Positions 10,291-20,672 of a stretch of DNA of 48,623 bases are shown one piece after another. Under the pieces are notes generated by a model. That model was not told the DNA's origin. It worked only from the letters and a program-made list of their open reading frames with translations, and ran no database searches. Position 1 is the stretch's first letter. Each line of letters opens with the position of its first letter. The position numbers and the translations under genes are program-made. This DNA is from Phellopilus nigrolimitatus (Eukaryota; Basidiomycota; Agaricomycetes; Hymenochaetales; Hymenochaetaceae): assembly GCA_021029095.1 (NCBI GenBank), contig JAJOHG010000190.1, forward strand, positions 1 to 48,623, written 5' to 3'.

Positions 10291-11310
10291 TCAACCCGCT
10301 TGCGCGCAGACGGTGACGACAATGCGCCGCAGCGCGTCCGTCACGTCTGCCGTAGTCAGCGGCTCGCCGACGGGCGGGCAGTGCACGAAGAGCACGCGCG
10401 TCCGCTTCTCGTGTGCACCGCGCTGCGCCTCCGCGAGCGAGCAGTAGTAGATGAAGTCGCACAGGTAGCGCCCCGCATTCGCGCTCGGCTCGACGTGCTG
10501 CTCCCCACGCGCATCAGCTAGCCAGCCGTAAGTGGAAGGATAAAAGCGCGCACCTCAAAACCGGACGCCCGGAGACTCGCCACCACCGCGTCCACGTCGA
10601 CGCCCGTGCGCAGCTCCTCGTCGAACGGCTCGTACCCCGCGCCGAAGCCCCGCAGGGTGTGCGCCACCGCCTGCCCGCGGACCCGCGCGCGCTCGTACAG
10701 CTCCGCGGCGTCTTCACCTGCACCCGGGCACCCGCCGTCCGTTCTCTCTTCCCTGTCGCCGGATGTGACGGGCGGCGCGAGCTCCCCGTCGACGTCCGGC
10801 AGCTCGTATCCGAGCTTATGGCCGAGCCGCTCGACGTACAGCCCACCGCGCCGGCCCGCGCCGACGTGGAGCACGAAATCGTAGCCGTCCGCGGGGGGTG
10901 GGAGGCCCGCGAGCAGGGCCGAGGACGCGGATGCGGGGAGCGCCGGCGGGCGCGAGTGTAAGCGCGGGACTGTGGAGAGCACGGCGGCGTACGTCACGGG
11001 GACCTCGAGCGCTGTGATGTGGATCGGGCGCGGGTGTGTGGGGGCGGGGGCGAGGACAGGCTGGGAGGCGACCGTGATTGGCGCGGGTGCCCCCGAGGGC
11101 TCGAGGAGCACGTTGTGCAGCTCCTTCACAGCGAGCCAGGACGGATTCTCTGTGTACGACGCGAACGGCTATCGGATTGAGGGGGGCCCATGAGTACACA
11201 TCAGTCGCTGATGATATGGGAGATTGAATACGCACGCCGAAGCCTGAGATGAGCACGCGGAGAGCGTCGGTGTGGACGCTGTCGGGCACGATGAGCGGGA
11301 TGTGCGGCAT
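10291..11310 (-). CDS. Pyroglutamyl-peptidase I (peptidase family C15)
   Basis: Family role: cytosolic cysteine peptidase removing N-terminal pyroglutamate. Rebuilt on the minus strand as 11310-11236, 11168-10562 and 10517-10291, 302 aa in frame. Exon 1 ends in VLISGFG and exon 2 opens PFASYTENPSWLAVKELH, giving the family opening GFGPF...NPSW. The catalytic triad can be placed: Glu in GGLYVERLGHKLGY, Cys in NAGRYLCDFIYY, His in RVLFVHCPPVGE. At 302 aa it is longer than bacterial enzymes (about 210 aa); the extra length lies in Pro/Ala-rich and Asp/Gly-rich loops. The intron 2 donor (GTTTTG) was chosen for frame and is the least certain join. Confidence 0.85.
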
Positions 11311-12797
11311 TGGTTGTTTCTTGACCTATATCATAGATTGAAGGTAGATAGGAAAGGTAGTCGAAGGATGGTCGATCGGTAGTAGAGCTAGAGACCTAGG
11401 AGGTCGCTGCGTGCTTCATACGTGTGAGTCTTCGACTCTCGACCGGGCCGGCTAGCCATTCGTCTGTATATTCAATCCCGAGCGTAAGCATAGGTTCGTA
11501 GCATCAATGGAAATGCCCATGCCATGCCGATAAAGATGTAAAAGTGAATGGTATTCCGTCAAGTAGGCAAACAGTAAGTTCCATGGTCTCCGGAAACGAG
11601 ACGGAGTCAATAGTACTTATTACGTACTACTACTGTTTATATACATGTACTACTGGTTAAAGATACTGGAATGCTTTTCGGTGAATTTTATGATAATCGT
11701 AAATGCCGGAATAAATCAGAGCCTTTCTGGAGCTCTCAGATATTTCTGGTGGTTTTAAATGCCATGGTCATGTCGTAGCCAAGAATAAACTATGAAATAC
11801 GATTATGAATGATCTTGCTGAGGGACGGCATGTTTGAATAGAGTAATAATATAATTATGTGACTGTCAGATCTACCAAATGCAGAAGAATCGAGAGCAGA
11901 AATATTCTGCATGTAGAAAGGCGTAACGTGCGGGTTATCGGCTGCTCGGCATCATATCTCATGACAACAATACAGTTCTCTACGAGAAAAGGCCAGAATA
12001 AAATAAAATGAACTATCTCGCGATCACCTCCGATGTAGTCTAGGATTTCGATCATAAGTCTACGGGAAGTCATACACATCCCTCTCAAACCTGGTAGCGC
12101 AACTCTCGCAAAGCGACACTTACCATACGCAGCACAGCGCACGGACCATCCACAGATCGTATAAATTTCCAAGCGCTCGCACTCTTGTTTCCCTAGAACA
12201 TACTCAGCTAGGATCTATTTTATAGAAACTAACTCGAGTCTCGCATGTTTACACATGCCACATCCTTCAAATCCAGTAGATGACATCCGCGCTGCCTCGT
12301 CATACTGAGAACTATGCTCCTTGTGAGCTCGAGGACGTTTGGTTCGTTTTACTGCGTTCGCCTCTTCGGGGGCCGTGGTCAACTTACCAGCGAGAGCAGC
12401 GTTTGTCTGATGGATTCCTTTCTCTTTGCCTTTTTGTAAATGTTTTGTAGTTGCGAAAATAAATCTTGTCCATTGCTCCTCAAGTGTCATGAATTGTCAA
12501 ATGCCGAATTCCAATAAGTACTTCGGATGATAGATGACAACTGCGAGCACGTTCACTCCCGAAACATATTCCATACCTTCACTGTTTGCAGAGTATCCTG
12601 CCATCTCGAACCGACCTTTCCGGTGTATGTGAGACAGGACTCATATTCACAATGTAGTCAGCTTTGAGAAGGGTTCGCATACCTTGCGGAGTGCTGTTGT
12701 ACGTTCAAACAGAAGACAACACGTAAAAAGAAAAAGAAAGAGAAAACATATATGTACCGTATAAACATACACTCCACCAAAAAACACATGAATGACC
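11311..12797. other. Long stretch without a confident gene
   Basis: Two minus-strand frames are open (12172-11855 and 12490-12215). The second is Lys-rich (LQKGKEKGIHQTNAALAGKL) but neither has a recognised motif. The stretch between 11320 and 11850 is AT-rich and non-coding. This includes the 5' flank of the peptidase gene and the 3' flank of the CRAL-TRIO gene. Confidence 0.4.
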
Positions 12798-14496
12798 TTA
12801 GCCGAGCGACCTCACCCACCCCTCAGCCCTCCCCACTAGCATCAGCACCGTCGCCCACGGCCGCACACGGGGTGCACGCAGAGCGCCGACGAGGACGAAC
12901 AGTGTGAGTAGCACGCCGAGCGCGGGCCCCCGCCAGCGCCGCCAGTAGAGAACGAGCAGCGCGCGCACGAGGTCGCGTTTCCGCCGGCGGCCGTGGCGGA
13001 GCGTCGGGACGCGCGTCCGCGAGGAGGCAGCGGGACCCGCGGCGCGTGTGAGGGTTGGGTGCGTGCTAGGGGAGCGAGGAGGTGCATCGATCGGGTACCC
13101 GAAGAAGGGGTTGTCGATCGAGAAGCGCAAGGACGAGTACGCGTTCTTCGATTTGTGTCTGGGTCTGGATTTGGGGCCCGGAGAGGGTGGGGAGGAGATT
13201 GCAGGCATCGAGGCCGAAAGTGGTTGAGTCGAAGACGGTGTGCGTAAGGAGGGTGAGGTGGGTATAGAGTCGGGAGGGGTATTATCCAGTGGATCTGCAA
13301 GGGCTGCGTAGACTATATGTAGAAGGTCAGAAAGGCGAAATAAATAACACAGCCGTTCTGCCTACCCATGGATAGACCGCCTTCCCCGACGAACTGCACA
13401 AGCTCCTCCCTTGACGGGAAAGCGATTTTCGCGATCGCCGATGCGGGCAAGAGATGCCTACAAATAGCATATTTGATAGGAGGTCTACACTGGAAATACG
13501 AAACACGACATACTTCAGGATTCCCCATAGACCTGCGTGCGCCCAGTTGTAGTTGATGATAAAAGCTGTTTTGTGCGATCAAAATTTGTCGAAGCATCGC
13601 TGAGCAGCGGACGAACCTGCGCCCACTATACCGTAGTACCACGGTTGAATTTCACGCAAATACCATTTGATGAGGTCTACAGGCTGGCGGAACAGTCAGA
13701 AATCGTCTCTGCTTGCAGAGTTTTCGATTAGAGCGCACGACAGACTTGGTTGACACGCCTTCGATGTCTACCACGACCACATACTGCAGCACCGGCACGG
13801 GACCCTCACCCTCATCTTCGTTCCTCTCGGGCACCCGCTCGTTAAGGCGCTGTAGCGCCACGCGCATGTGCTCAAGGGACAGCATGACCTCGCGCCGCAG
13901 TAGCTCCGGGTCTGCAGAAAAGTCGAGAGCGGCTACGCGCAGGATGGCAAGGGGCCGCCCGAGGCCGTCGAGATGATCGAGGGGCAAGCACCGGAGCGCG
14001 CCGAGGCCCGGTGTTTGCGTCGACGATTCGGCATCCGTGTCGCGACTGGAGTCGCGTATTGCAAGGGTGACGGCAGGCTTCAGCACGGAGAGCCGCCAAA
14101 GCACGGCGGCCCGCAGGGCCTCGTGCGTGAAGGACGCGATAAACTTCTGTCTCTTCAGAGCATCAATACCACAGGATGTCAGCCTTGTCTCCCACAGTCC
14201 ATACGTCAAGCAAAAACAGCGCCTCACCCGGAACATGCGGAAAAGCGAACCTTTCACGCGCGAACGAAATGAGCAGCGTGTCCACAATCTCAGATCACAG
14301 CCGTCCGCCACGCACCCAAGTCACGCAGGTAGTCCGCGACCCATGCCTCCTCGTCTGCGCCCAGTGCCATCTGTAACACGACGTCCGGCACGATCTCCTG
14401 CAGTGCCTGTGCCCGCAGCGCGCGCGTCTGTGCGGCGTGCGCTTTGAACAGGCCCGCGAGCTCGGCGTGCTTTTCGCCAAGGAGGTTAACGTCCAT
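12798..14496 (-). CDS. Sec14-like CRAL-TRIO lipid-binding protein with C-terminal membrane segment
   Basis: Rebuilt on the minus strand from seven exons: 14496-14341, 14288-14251, 14150-13739, 13683-13617, 13565-13514, 13457-13366 and 13294-12798, 437 aa in frame. The CRAL-TRIO N-terminal region is IVDTLLISFARERQKFIASF. The lipid-binding fold reads GRPLAILRVAAL, PVLQYVVVVDIEGVST, VDLIKWYLREIQPWYYGIVG, AFIINYNWAHAGLWGILKH, LLPASAIAKIAFPSREELVQ and FVGEGGL. The tail has NPFFGYPID, the basic motif GRRRKRDLVRALL and one hydrophobic segment (GPALGVLLTLFVLVGAL). Family role: phospholipid binding or transfer between membranes. The basic motif next to the membrane segment suggests membrane anchoring, which is inference. 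Confidence 0.82.
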
Positions 14497-14864
14497 CCTT
14501 CTATTTCGTGTTGAAGGAACGGAGAAATAGTACGATAAGTACCCTTTCCAGTTAACCCTGACTTTTCTAGGGCAATGAAGGCATCTTTAGTAGATGGGAG
14601 GTGAGACGACAGCTGAGGCTTTCAGCTACCCGAAATTCAGCAGAGCGCGTGACACGAGTGTGACTTCACGTGAGATGAGGATGCACCTCACGTGAGCAAG
14701 AACTTAGTCATCCGATTCGTTCCTCTGCAGAGTTCAAGCAAAAGCAAATGTTCACACTGAATGGGATCGCAGTATAGATTCTGCTTTTACTAGGAAGTGT
14801 GGGGCGTATCGAGATTAGGAGGTAAGTAAAGCGAGCTACGGGTATACCTCAGAGCTCACGTCGC
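14497..14864. other. Host flank left of the multicopy array
   Basis: No gene seen. At about 14865 the sequence starts to match the 3' flank of NmrA-like copy C1 (near 24945, both with catatcgatcctct), so this is the left boundary of the duplicated array. Confidence 0.45.
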
Positions 14865-15535
14865 AAGGCAGCGGCTACTTCATATCGATCCTCTAGCGCG
14901 TTCATCGCTTGACTTCCGTTGAAATTCTTCTGTGATCTCTGGAAAATGGGGATATTTCTTCGTCGTATTTTCTGTGAGCGCAGCAGGTGGCGATTTTGAT
15001 GGGGCTCAGGATTGATTCGGAAAATCGTGAGCCTCTGTCGTTTCTGGGCTCATCGATTGAACGACGGCCTCACGCACAAGAAGACCTCTATTGCAAATAT
15101 GACTATTCGGTTTTCAGTACCATCACACGATGGTAGATATAGCACCCCTTCAATGCTTCGGTTCACAAATACGTCGCAACTGATGGCTCAAGTGGCGTTC
15201 CCATATAAAAGGTTTACCGAGAGCCTAGGCGGAAGTGCCCCGCAAAGCATGCGCTCACTGCTCAATCATAAGCCCACTCTCTCGGTCAGGAGACTCAGCT
15301 ATCAGCATTGCTGTTCCCTCAGCGCGATACATACTTCAGAAACATTGACAACTCAACACCGAGACAGGACATATTTCTTCCGCATGTCTTTCCCGAACGA
15401 AACATTCGATAATTGCGGTCATTCCAGTATCGGATAAAAAAGGTAATGTCATATTAGTTTACAAACAAGAGGTGACTTGAATTACTTCAGCAGATCAGTA
15501 GAGCGACCCGATGACGACTATAGACTATGAAGCGG
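14865..15535 (+). other. Array block D, copy 1 (TATA plus conserved intron)
   Basis: Diverged member of a non-coding-looking block also found at 24940-25500, 30960-31450 and 35475-35930. Shared landmarks are a TATA box (TATAAAA, 15204-15210) and an intron-like GTAATGT...CTTCAG at 15443-15490 preceding CAG. An open frame of 141 codons covers 15012-15437 but is not conserved in the other copies. It lies upstream of and convergent with A1. Confidence 0.5.
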
Positions 15536-15626
15536 CTAACGAGCAAGTGAGTGCCAGACAATACAATCAAACGTATGACAAACCGACCTTGGATCAGTCC
15601 TATCCGGTGAAGTCCATCTTACCTCT

Positions 15627-16055
15627 CTATCTAGAGGTCTCTGTTTCCTTCGCCTCTTGCAGAGTGGGTGACCCGTCTCGTCTCCGCAGAATTTCCGTGT
15701 CCAAGGTTCCGGAGGCGACACCTTCAACATCTTTCTGTGCACATGAAGTTGCTGCCGCATCTCCGCTTTTAATGGCTGAGTTTTCTGGGGAAGGGTCGGA
15801 ACCTCCGCCGACATCTGAACCTTGAGCTGAATCCAAAGAGGGGATGGTGCTATCAGCAGGTTTGATGCGGATATAAGTTGGAGCGCGTGTCTTCAATTCT
15901 CCAGAAATAAAGGCAGCTAGAAAGCGGGGGTCCACTAGCTCGGACGAGATTATACGCTCAGCACGGATAGAGAGCTGCGTCAGATAGGGGCATATTTCCT
16001 TGTCCTCCGCCTCCCAAGGCATAACAGCCATATGAGGATAGTGGAGACGAGACAT
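15627..16055 (-). CDS. Family A protein, copy A1 (diverged)
   Basis: Unrecognised family, 142 aa, single exon. The start MSRLHYPHMAV matches the other three copies (MSRLHCPHMAT), as do the central APTYIRIKPADSTIP and the Gly-rich GSDVGGGSDPSP. The middle and C-terminus are strongly diverged from A2-A4. No signal peptide, membrane segment or catalytic motif; the C-terminal half is Ser/Thr/Asp-rich and probably disordered. TATA-like ATATAAAA on the minus strand (16116-16123) lies about 60 bp before the ATG, as in all copies, which supports this start over the upstream in-frame Met. Confidence 0.65.
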   Translation of the reverse strand: MSRLHYPHMAVMPWEAEDKEICPYLTQLSIRAERIISSELVDPRFLAAFISGELKTRAPTYIRIKPADSTIPSLDSAQGSDVGGGSDPSPENSAIKSGDAAATSCAQKDVEGVASGTLDTEILRRRDGSPTLQEAKETETSR

Positions 16056-16369
16056 TGGAGGCGATGAGAGTGTTGAAGAAGGCTGGAAAGCTGCGAACTT
16101 GGTGACTGGCGCGAGTTTTATATCTGGTGGGATCACAGCGCCTTTCTATGTGGCCGCATGCCTGCGCAGCAGTGCGCACTGTAGACAATGGCGTTACGTC
16201 TTTTCTTTTTTTCTTCGCTTGGATCTGCATATTTGCGCTGGTTGAATATTTCCTTTATGTTGCGTTGACCAGTTGGCGACTGTCATCTCCTCGAACTAAT
16301 TTAAAACATGCTACTTGCGAATGCATGCGGCTCTGGGATAACTGATCGACTTTGTTGACAGGACACGCA

Positions 16370-16660
16370 GGATCCGGACGCCGGAAGTTGCTTGAGAGTG
16401 CCGACCGTCTCTCGTGATGGATCTCACAGAGACGCTAGTTTCCAGCCTGGAAAGAGTGAGCATGCTTACTGTCAGTTTTTAGCTTCCTGAAATCCATCTT
16501 TGACGCATTCAGACTTAAACCATTGACGAGCGATTACGGCGACCGCCCATGTCCAAAAGTGCTGCTATACTACTTATAAGCGTGGACTTCAAAAACATCG
16601 TTTATCGACTCGCTAATTGCAGAGAATTGGGAGTCGAATTTACATCAAGCTGAGCGTGGT
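16370..16660 (+). pseudogene. 5' fragment of eIF2B gamma (left copy)
   Basis: Matches the 5' flank and first two exons of the intact gene at 26630-26900. It shares the start context, the intron beginning gtgagcatgctt, and TSDYGDRPCPK equivalent to SNYGDQPCPK. The exon 1 region coding the nucleotidyltransferase signature (LAVILAGFG) is deleted and the frame breaks soon after PK. It travels with A1/B1 in the same order as in the inverted copy at 29.8-30.1 kb. Confidence 0.7.
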
Positions 16661-17110
16661 TTCCGGGACGAAGTGCTAATCCTATCTTTGAAGGCGACAA
16701 ACGACTACGGGATCGAGTTGGGAGGAAGAGTGGCGATGGGTGCATCGAAAATAATCACAGTAGTGTACGATGCTTGTCGTCCTTCAATCGTTTCGCTTTA
16801 CAAGTACGAAATTCGCTCTATCGAAGTCATTATGCGTCTGCTTGATTGTTCGCAATTGCACACGTTTTCACGTTATTTTTCAGATAGATTTCTTAAAATG
16901 CCCTTGAGCGCCGAGTTTTGCTTAGTTCCAAGGAATAAGTCATCCTAGACTACTCGTATGTATTTATTTGACTGCAGGCTACGCGTCTTGAATGAAGTTA
17001 TTTCGCTATCGTCTTTTCTTCGGAATCCTTCCACCTATACACGTACATACAGTGCCTTAGCACCACTTATGAAATTTATAATATAAGTGTTACACTCACC
17101 AACGCAGGTA
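16661..17110. other. Array spacer between the eIF2B gamma fragment and B1
   Basis: Homologous, inverted, to 29357-29790 (shared tracts such as ccgggacgaagtgctaatcc near 16660 and the tract near 17000 found beside 29400). No convincing gene. An open frame at 16673-16948 is not conserved. Confidence 0.5.
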
Positions 17111-17515
17111 TCAGACGACAGGATCTTCTGGGGGTTGTTGGGACTGAATCTTGTCGCGCGGTATCATATTGAAGGCCTCTGATGTCAAAAACCATCTCGG
17201 CCTGGGGGTGCCGGCATCTAAAATATCCCCCATCTTCCTCACGTCCTCATTGGTAAATATGCTTTCGTCAGGTCGCTCTCGATGGAATACGAAAACCCAG
17301 AAATACTCGAAATTGGGATCCTTGGGATCGATTCCAATCTTGATGTTTACCGCGTGTCCGCAGCCTTCGAGCCCTGCCATCCCCATAGCCCTGAAGAACC
17401 AGTCCTGGTTGCTCGCCACCACGCCACCGGGGCCGGCAATCTGGTCTTTGTACTTATCCATCATTTTGCGGGAGGTTTCATGATGAACTTCGAACCCATA
17501 AATCCACTTCGTCAT
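17111..17515 (-). CDS. Family B protein, copy B1
   Basis: Unrecognised family, 134 aa, single exon. Conserved features across the five copies: N-terminal MTKWIYGFEVHHETS, central MGMAGLEGCGH, IDPKDPNFEYFWVFVFHRER followed by PDE, and a C-terminal DVRKMGDIL...RWF. No signal peptide or membrane segment, so probably cytosolic. Function unknown. It is the most diverged of the B set apart from the shared motifs. The ATG is preceded by the conserved leader tract (ctactcatccagattgctcc on the minus strand). Confidence 0.65.
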   Translation of the reverse strand: MTKWIYGFEVHHETSRKMMDKYKDQIAGPGGVVASNQDWFFRAMGMAGLEGCGHAVNIKIGIDPKDPNFEYFWVFVFHRERPDESIFTNEDVRKMGDILDAGTPRPRWFLTSEAFNMIPRDKIQSQQPPEDPVV

Positions 17516-17836
17516 TGTAGCACGATGCCTGTGCGGAGCAATCTGGATGAGTAGAAGAAGCTGTAGGGGTAACTGAATAACTAACTCTAGAGGACACCAA
17601 GTTCGTTGGTTGACATCAAGTAATTTAACTCATTTACTATCTATACTAAATCTGGCTCGCTAGAGAAGGCTACTCTGTAATCCGTAAATCCATCATGCAA
17701 GCTTACGTCTAGACTTCTGTTGGTTCTAGCAGCGAAGAGTACCACGATTAGTCGTCTCACAAATTCTGTAAGCCCGGTATACGCCTGTCACATGTTATCA
17801 GTTTTACATAACGGGAATAATCGGGACAATGGGACG

Positions 17837-17842
17837 AAAACC
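17837..17842. repeat. Target site duplication, left (AAAACC)
   Basis: Directly abuts the left terminal inverted repeat and is repeated at 22300-22305. The same hexamer occurs once at the equivalent unoccupied position of the inverted paralogue. Confidence 0.82.
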
Positions 17843-18299
17843 TATGGCGTTCAAAGTGTACATTTAATAAAAAAACGCACACTTTGGATTTTTCCGCACA
17901 CTTTGTCGGCTAATTTTCAATTAATATTTCTCACGCTTCGGACTAAGTTACTTGTGTCACAATTGACACATCGCGTCACACAATGTGTCATGTCATGCTG
18001 CTGCTGACATCACGTCTCTGAATGCTCACTGTGCTTGCTCTCTGTTGTCCCCTGGATAATATTTTTCTTAGAATCTGTTGGGATTTCAATGAATACACAG
18101 AAACTGTTTCCGGGTTACAGACAGATAGGGTAGATTAGTAAGCAGCTAGCATATAAGCTGGTCATCTGTATCTTGCTATGTATTGCATTTGCCCATGGCC
18201 CACCACCACCAATTGGACAAATGGACACCATGTGTGTGACTGTTGGCAACCTTGCCCCTTGTATTCAACAGAATCTGAGCTCTAAACATTTCTCAAGCT

Positions 18300-19650
18300 T
18301 TGGATAGATATCTGGGGTGGGGACTATGTGCCAGACTGGGTGAACAAAGTTCCTGCTGCATGCATGGAGCTAGAGACATGGAAGCAGGAGGTACCCCAAC
18401 CAAAAGGAAGAAGGCTATTGGAGAGATTACATGCAAAGACAAGCTTGTCTTCAATGGTTTTGGCAAGCACATGTCAAGTGATGTTTTTCATTTGTGTCTC
18501 CTTTATTCTGCCACCCTGATAGGACTAATTTGCTCAGACAGCAAGCTATTTGAACACTTCTGCTCAACTCTTGTCTCATACTCTGCAACCTGGGAATTGG
18601 AGAAATTCATTTGCTTTGCTACGGGTTTTGTAAACTTAACAAATACATTCAGTTACAACACTACTTCTTGGAAAAACTATTCAACTAGTAGTTTTCTGAA
18701 AGTCTATTGAAAGCCAGCAGTCAGTATACCTTTTGATGATCGGTAGTAGACACATTCTCTCAGATATTTTGATCCCTCCCATATTATTGGTAAAGGTTTA
18801 TGTCTTTTATCTCCCACATTTCTGACATCTGGCATCATCTTCAGGTGAAAAATACTCTTTAATAGAAGATAAAACACCCACTTCAAACTGCAATTTTTAT
18901 CCCTTCAAAGGCAAGACTGGTCCTCTACCCTGCTATTCCACAATTGTAGCAAAGTGTTGCAATGACTGGGACTTCTGCATGACAGAGAATGTGGTAAGTG
19001 CTCAATATTAGGGTAGATATTATACTGACAATATTCTCTTCTGAGCTTCCTGCCTTGGATTGCAAGATGCTGGCTTATGTACTACATTAGGTACTGCTGA
19101 CTTTCATGAGGCAGAGGTCAACATGCTAGACCTTGACAAATACAAAGCTAAGTTGAAGCCAGGGAGATAAGAAGGTACTTATATTCCATTCTAATATCCC
19201 ACCTCAATGATTGCATTTCTGAAAAGACTAGCACAGGCAAGCCTGGAAGACTTAGACTGCTGCTAACATCAGCTCAAGTCAAGACTGCACAAGAAACCCC
19301 CAGATTAACAGGCAAGGAAAGGTAATTAAGCATATCTCTACTTATTTTCTCTTGCTAATGTGCATTGAAATATTCTACATTGCTGCTGAGTGCAAGCAGA
19401 TTCTAGAGTCTGAGACAGAGCAAGATTCAGCTTTAGACACAGAGGACATCATTGGGGATGGCACAGATGAAGTTGATGCTGACATACAGGATGAGCCTCA
19501 GAAACAGGTAGCTTCTGGTTGCCTGACCAGGAAACGTAAGCTGGAATGGCTGCATGGGAGTGATAAAGAGAATAGCAGCAGTGCAAAGAAATTCCACCAC
19601 CAGCCTGTAGCATCTCCAATGTTTTGCAGTAATTAACTACTTCCGAGCCA
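18300..19650 (+). other. Unidentified AT-rich interior of the transposon with decayed coding stretches
   Basis: Protein-like pieces appear in different frames: DYVPDWVNKVPAACMELETW near 18325, a minus-strand piece PDVRNVGDKRHKPLPIIWEG near 18800 and a plus-strand acidic piece with SGCLTRKRKLEWLHGSDKEN near 19510. None resembles a transposase I know. They could be remnants of the original element gene or of another captured gene. Base composition is distinctly more AT-rich than the host genes. Confidence 0.35.
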
Positions 19651-19736
19651 CATATGTGTGTCTCTCTAAGTCTGAATCTGATCTTGTTGTGAGCAAAGGC
19701 ATTCAAAGAAAAACTATTTCTTCAGGCTCAAGAAGT

Positions 19737-20010
19737 GCTTTACTTCAATTATCTGAAGTTTGGGGGCTGTCAGACTCGATTTTAGGCCATTCTAAACTAA
19801 AATACTTTGGGATACACCTATTTTCCTAGGTCCAGGACATGCTATACTTTAATTACCTGAAGTTTGGAAGCTGTCAGACTCCATTTCAGGTCATTCTAAA
19901 CTAAAATACTTTGAGGCACACCTATTTTCCTAGGTCCGGGACATGCTATACTTTAATTATCTGAAGCCTGGGATTTGGAAGCTGTCAGACTTGATTTAAG
20001 GCCATTCTAA
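19737..20010. repeat. 104-bp tandem repeat, about 2.6 copies
   Basis: Units start at 19737, 19841 and 19945 and share tracts such as cctattttcctaggtcc, ggacatgctatactttaatt, and gaagctgtcagac. The third copy has a 7-bp insertion (cctggga) and ends early. It lies inside the transposon, immediately left of the captured HSP70 piece. Confidence 0.8.
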
Positions 20011-20284
20011 ATGCATGTATTTTCTCAAGTTATAGGCTGATTTAGATTACTTATTGCTTTTATAGGACAAATTTTAGGATGACAAAGCAGGTATAAAATT
20101 CTGAGGCAATAGATGCATGCAAAGCCAATACATAGAGAATTTTAAGGTAGTTGAATGAGAAACAAAAGAGATACAAAATGAGAAACAAAAGAGAAACAAA
20201 AAATGCTCAAAAGTTGCATGGAAAACACTTCCGGAAGTTGCCGAGCCGTGCGTTGCTCAATTTGGATTTGACATTTTTCCTCCT

Positions 20285-20409
20285 CCACGTCGTCCACGCC
20301 TCGTCACCGTATCCTCCGTATCGTGAAGTTCGTCTCAGACTTCTTCAACGGCAAGGAGCCCAACAAGTCCAGAAACCCCGATGAGGCCGTCATGTACGGT
20401 GCTGCATCC
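20285..20409 (+). pseudogene. Captured HSP70 fragment, part 1
   Basis: Reads [20 protein letters not shown] and then [10 protein letters not shown], the end of the HSP70 ATPase domain just before the linker region. Sequence before about 20313 is a degraded version of the preceding GGSTRIP region. The N-terminal two thirds of the ATPase domain are absent. The HSP70 frame resumes after the nested eL37 insert with VQAAI, exactly the next residues expected. Confidence 0.85.
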
Positions 20410-20431
20410 CGCCTTTTTCGTTCTTGCTTGC

Positions 20432-20672
20432 TTGCCTAGACAGCCTGTACCCGTCTGCGAAGATCCGGTCGTTCGAGTGGGGCCTGAAGGTGAAGCGCCG
20501 CAAGACGACGGGCTCGGGCTGCATGCACCACCTCAAGGGTGTTTCCCGTCACTTCAAGAATGGATTCAGGTGTGTTCCTGCCGTCCTCCCCTCATTTCGC
20601 TTTTTAATTCACCCTTCTCTTGTTTGCTCTGGCAGGAAGAACACCTCCGCTGTAAAAAGGAAGCCGGCGTCA
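20432..20672 (+). pseudogene. Captured ribosomal protein eL37 fragment nested in HSP70
   Basis: Reads [40 protein letters not shown], then an intact-looking intron (20576-20638, GTGTGTTCC...CTGGCAG) and [13 protein letters not shown]. This is the C-terminal half of eL37; the N-terminal zinc-ribbon half is missing. A pyrimidine-rich tract ending in CCTAG just upstream looks like the tail of the preceding eL37 intron. Changed residues (such as SGCMHH for the usual SGRMRH) indicate decay. The retained intron shows the source was genomic DNA, not mRNA. Confidence 0.85.

Noticed and set aside
10606..10961. Plus-strand ORFs opposite the pyroglutamyl-peptidase gene
   Set aside because: The minus strand carries the full catalytic motif set and consistent splicing; these are shadows.
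15012..15437. 141-codon plus-strand ORF in block D copy 1
   Set aside because: Not conserved in the three other copies of block D, and it overlaps the TATA box that should drive transcription from inside it.
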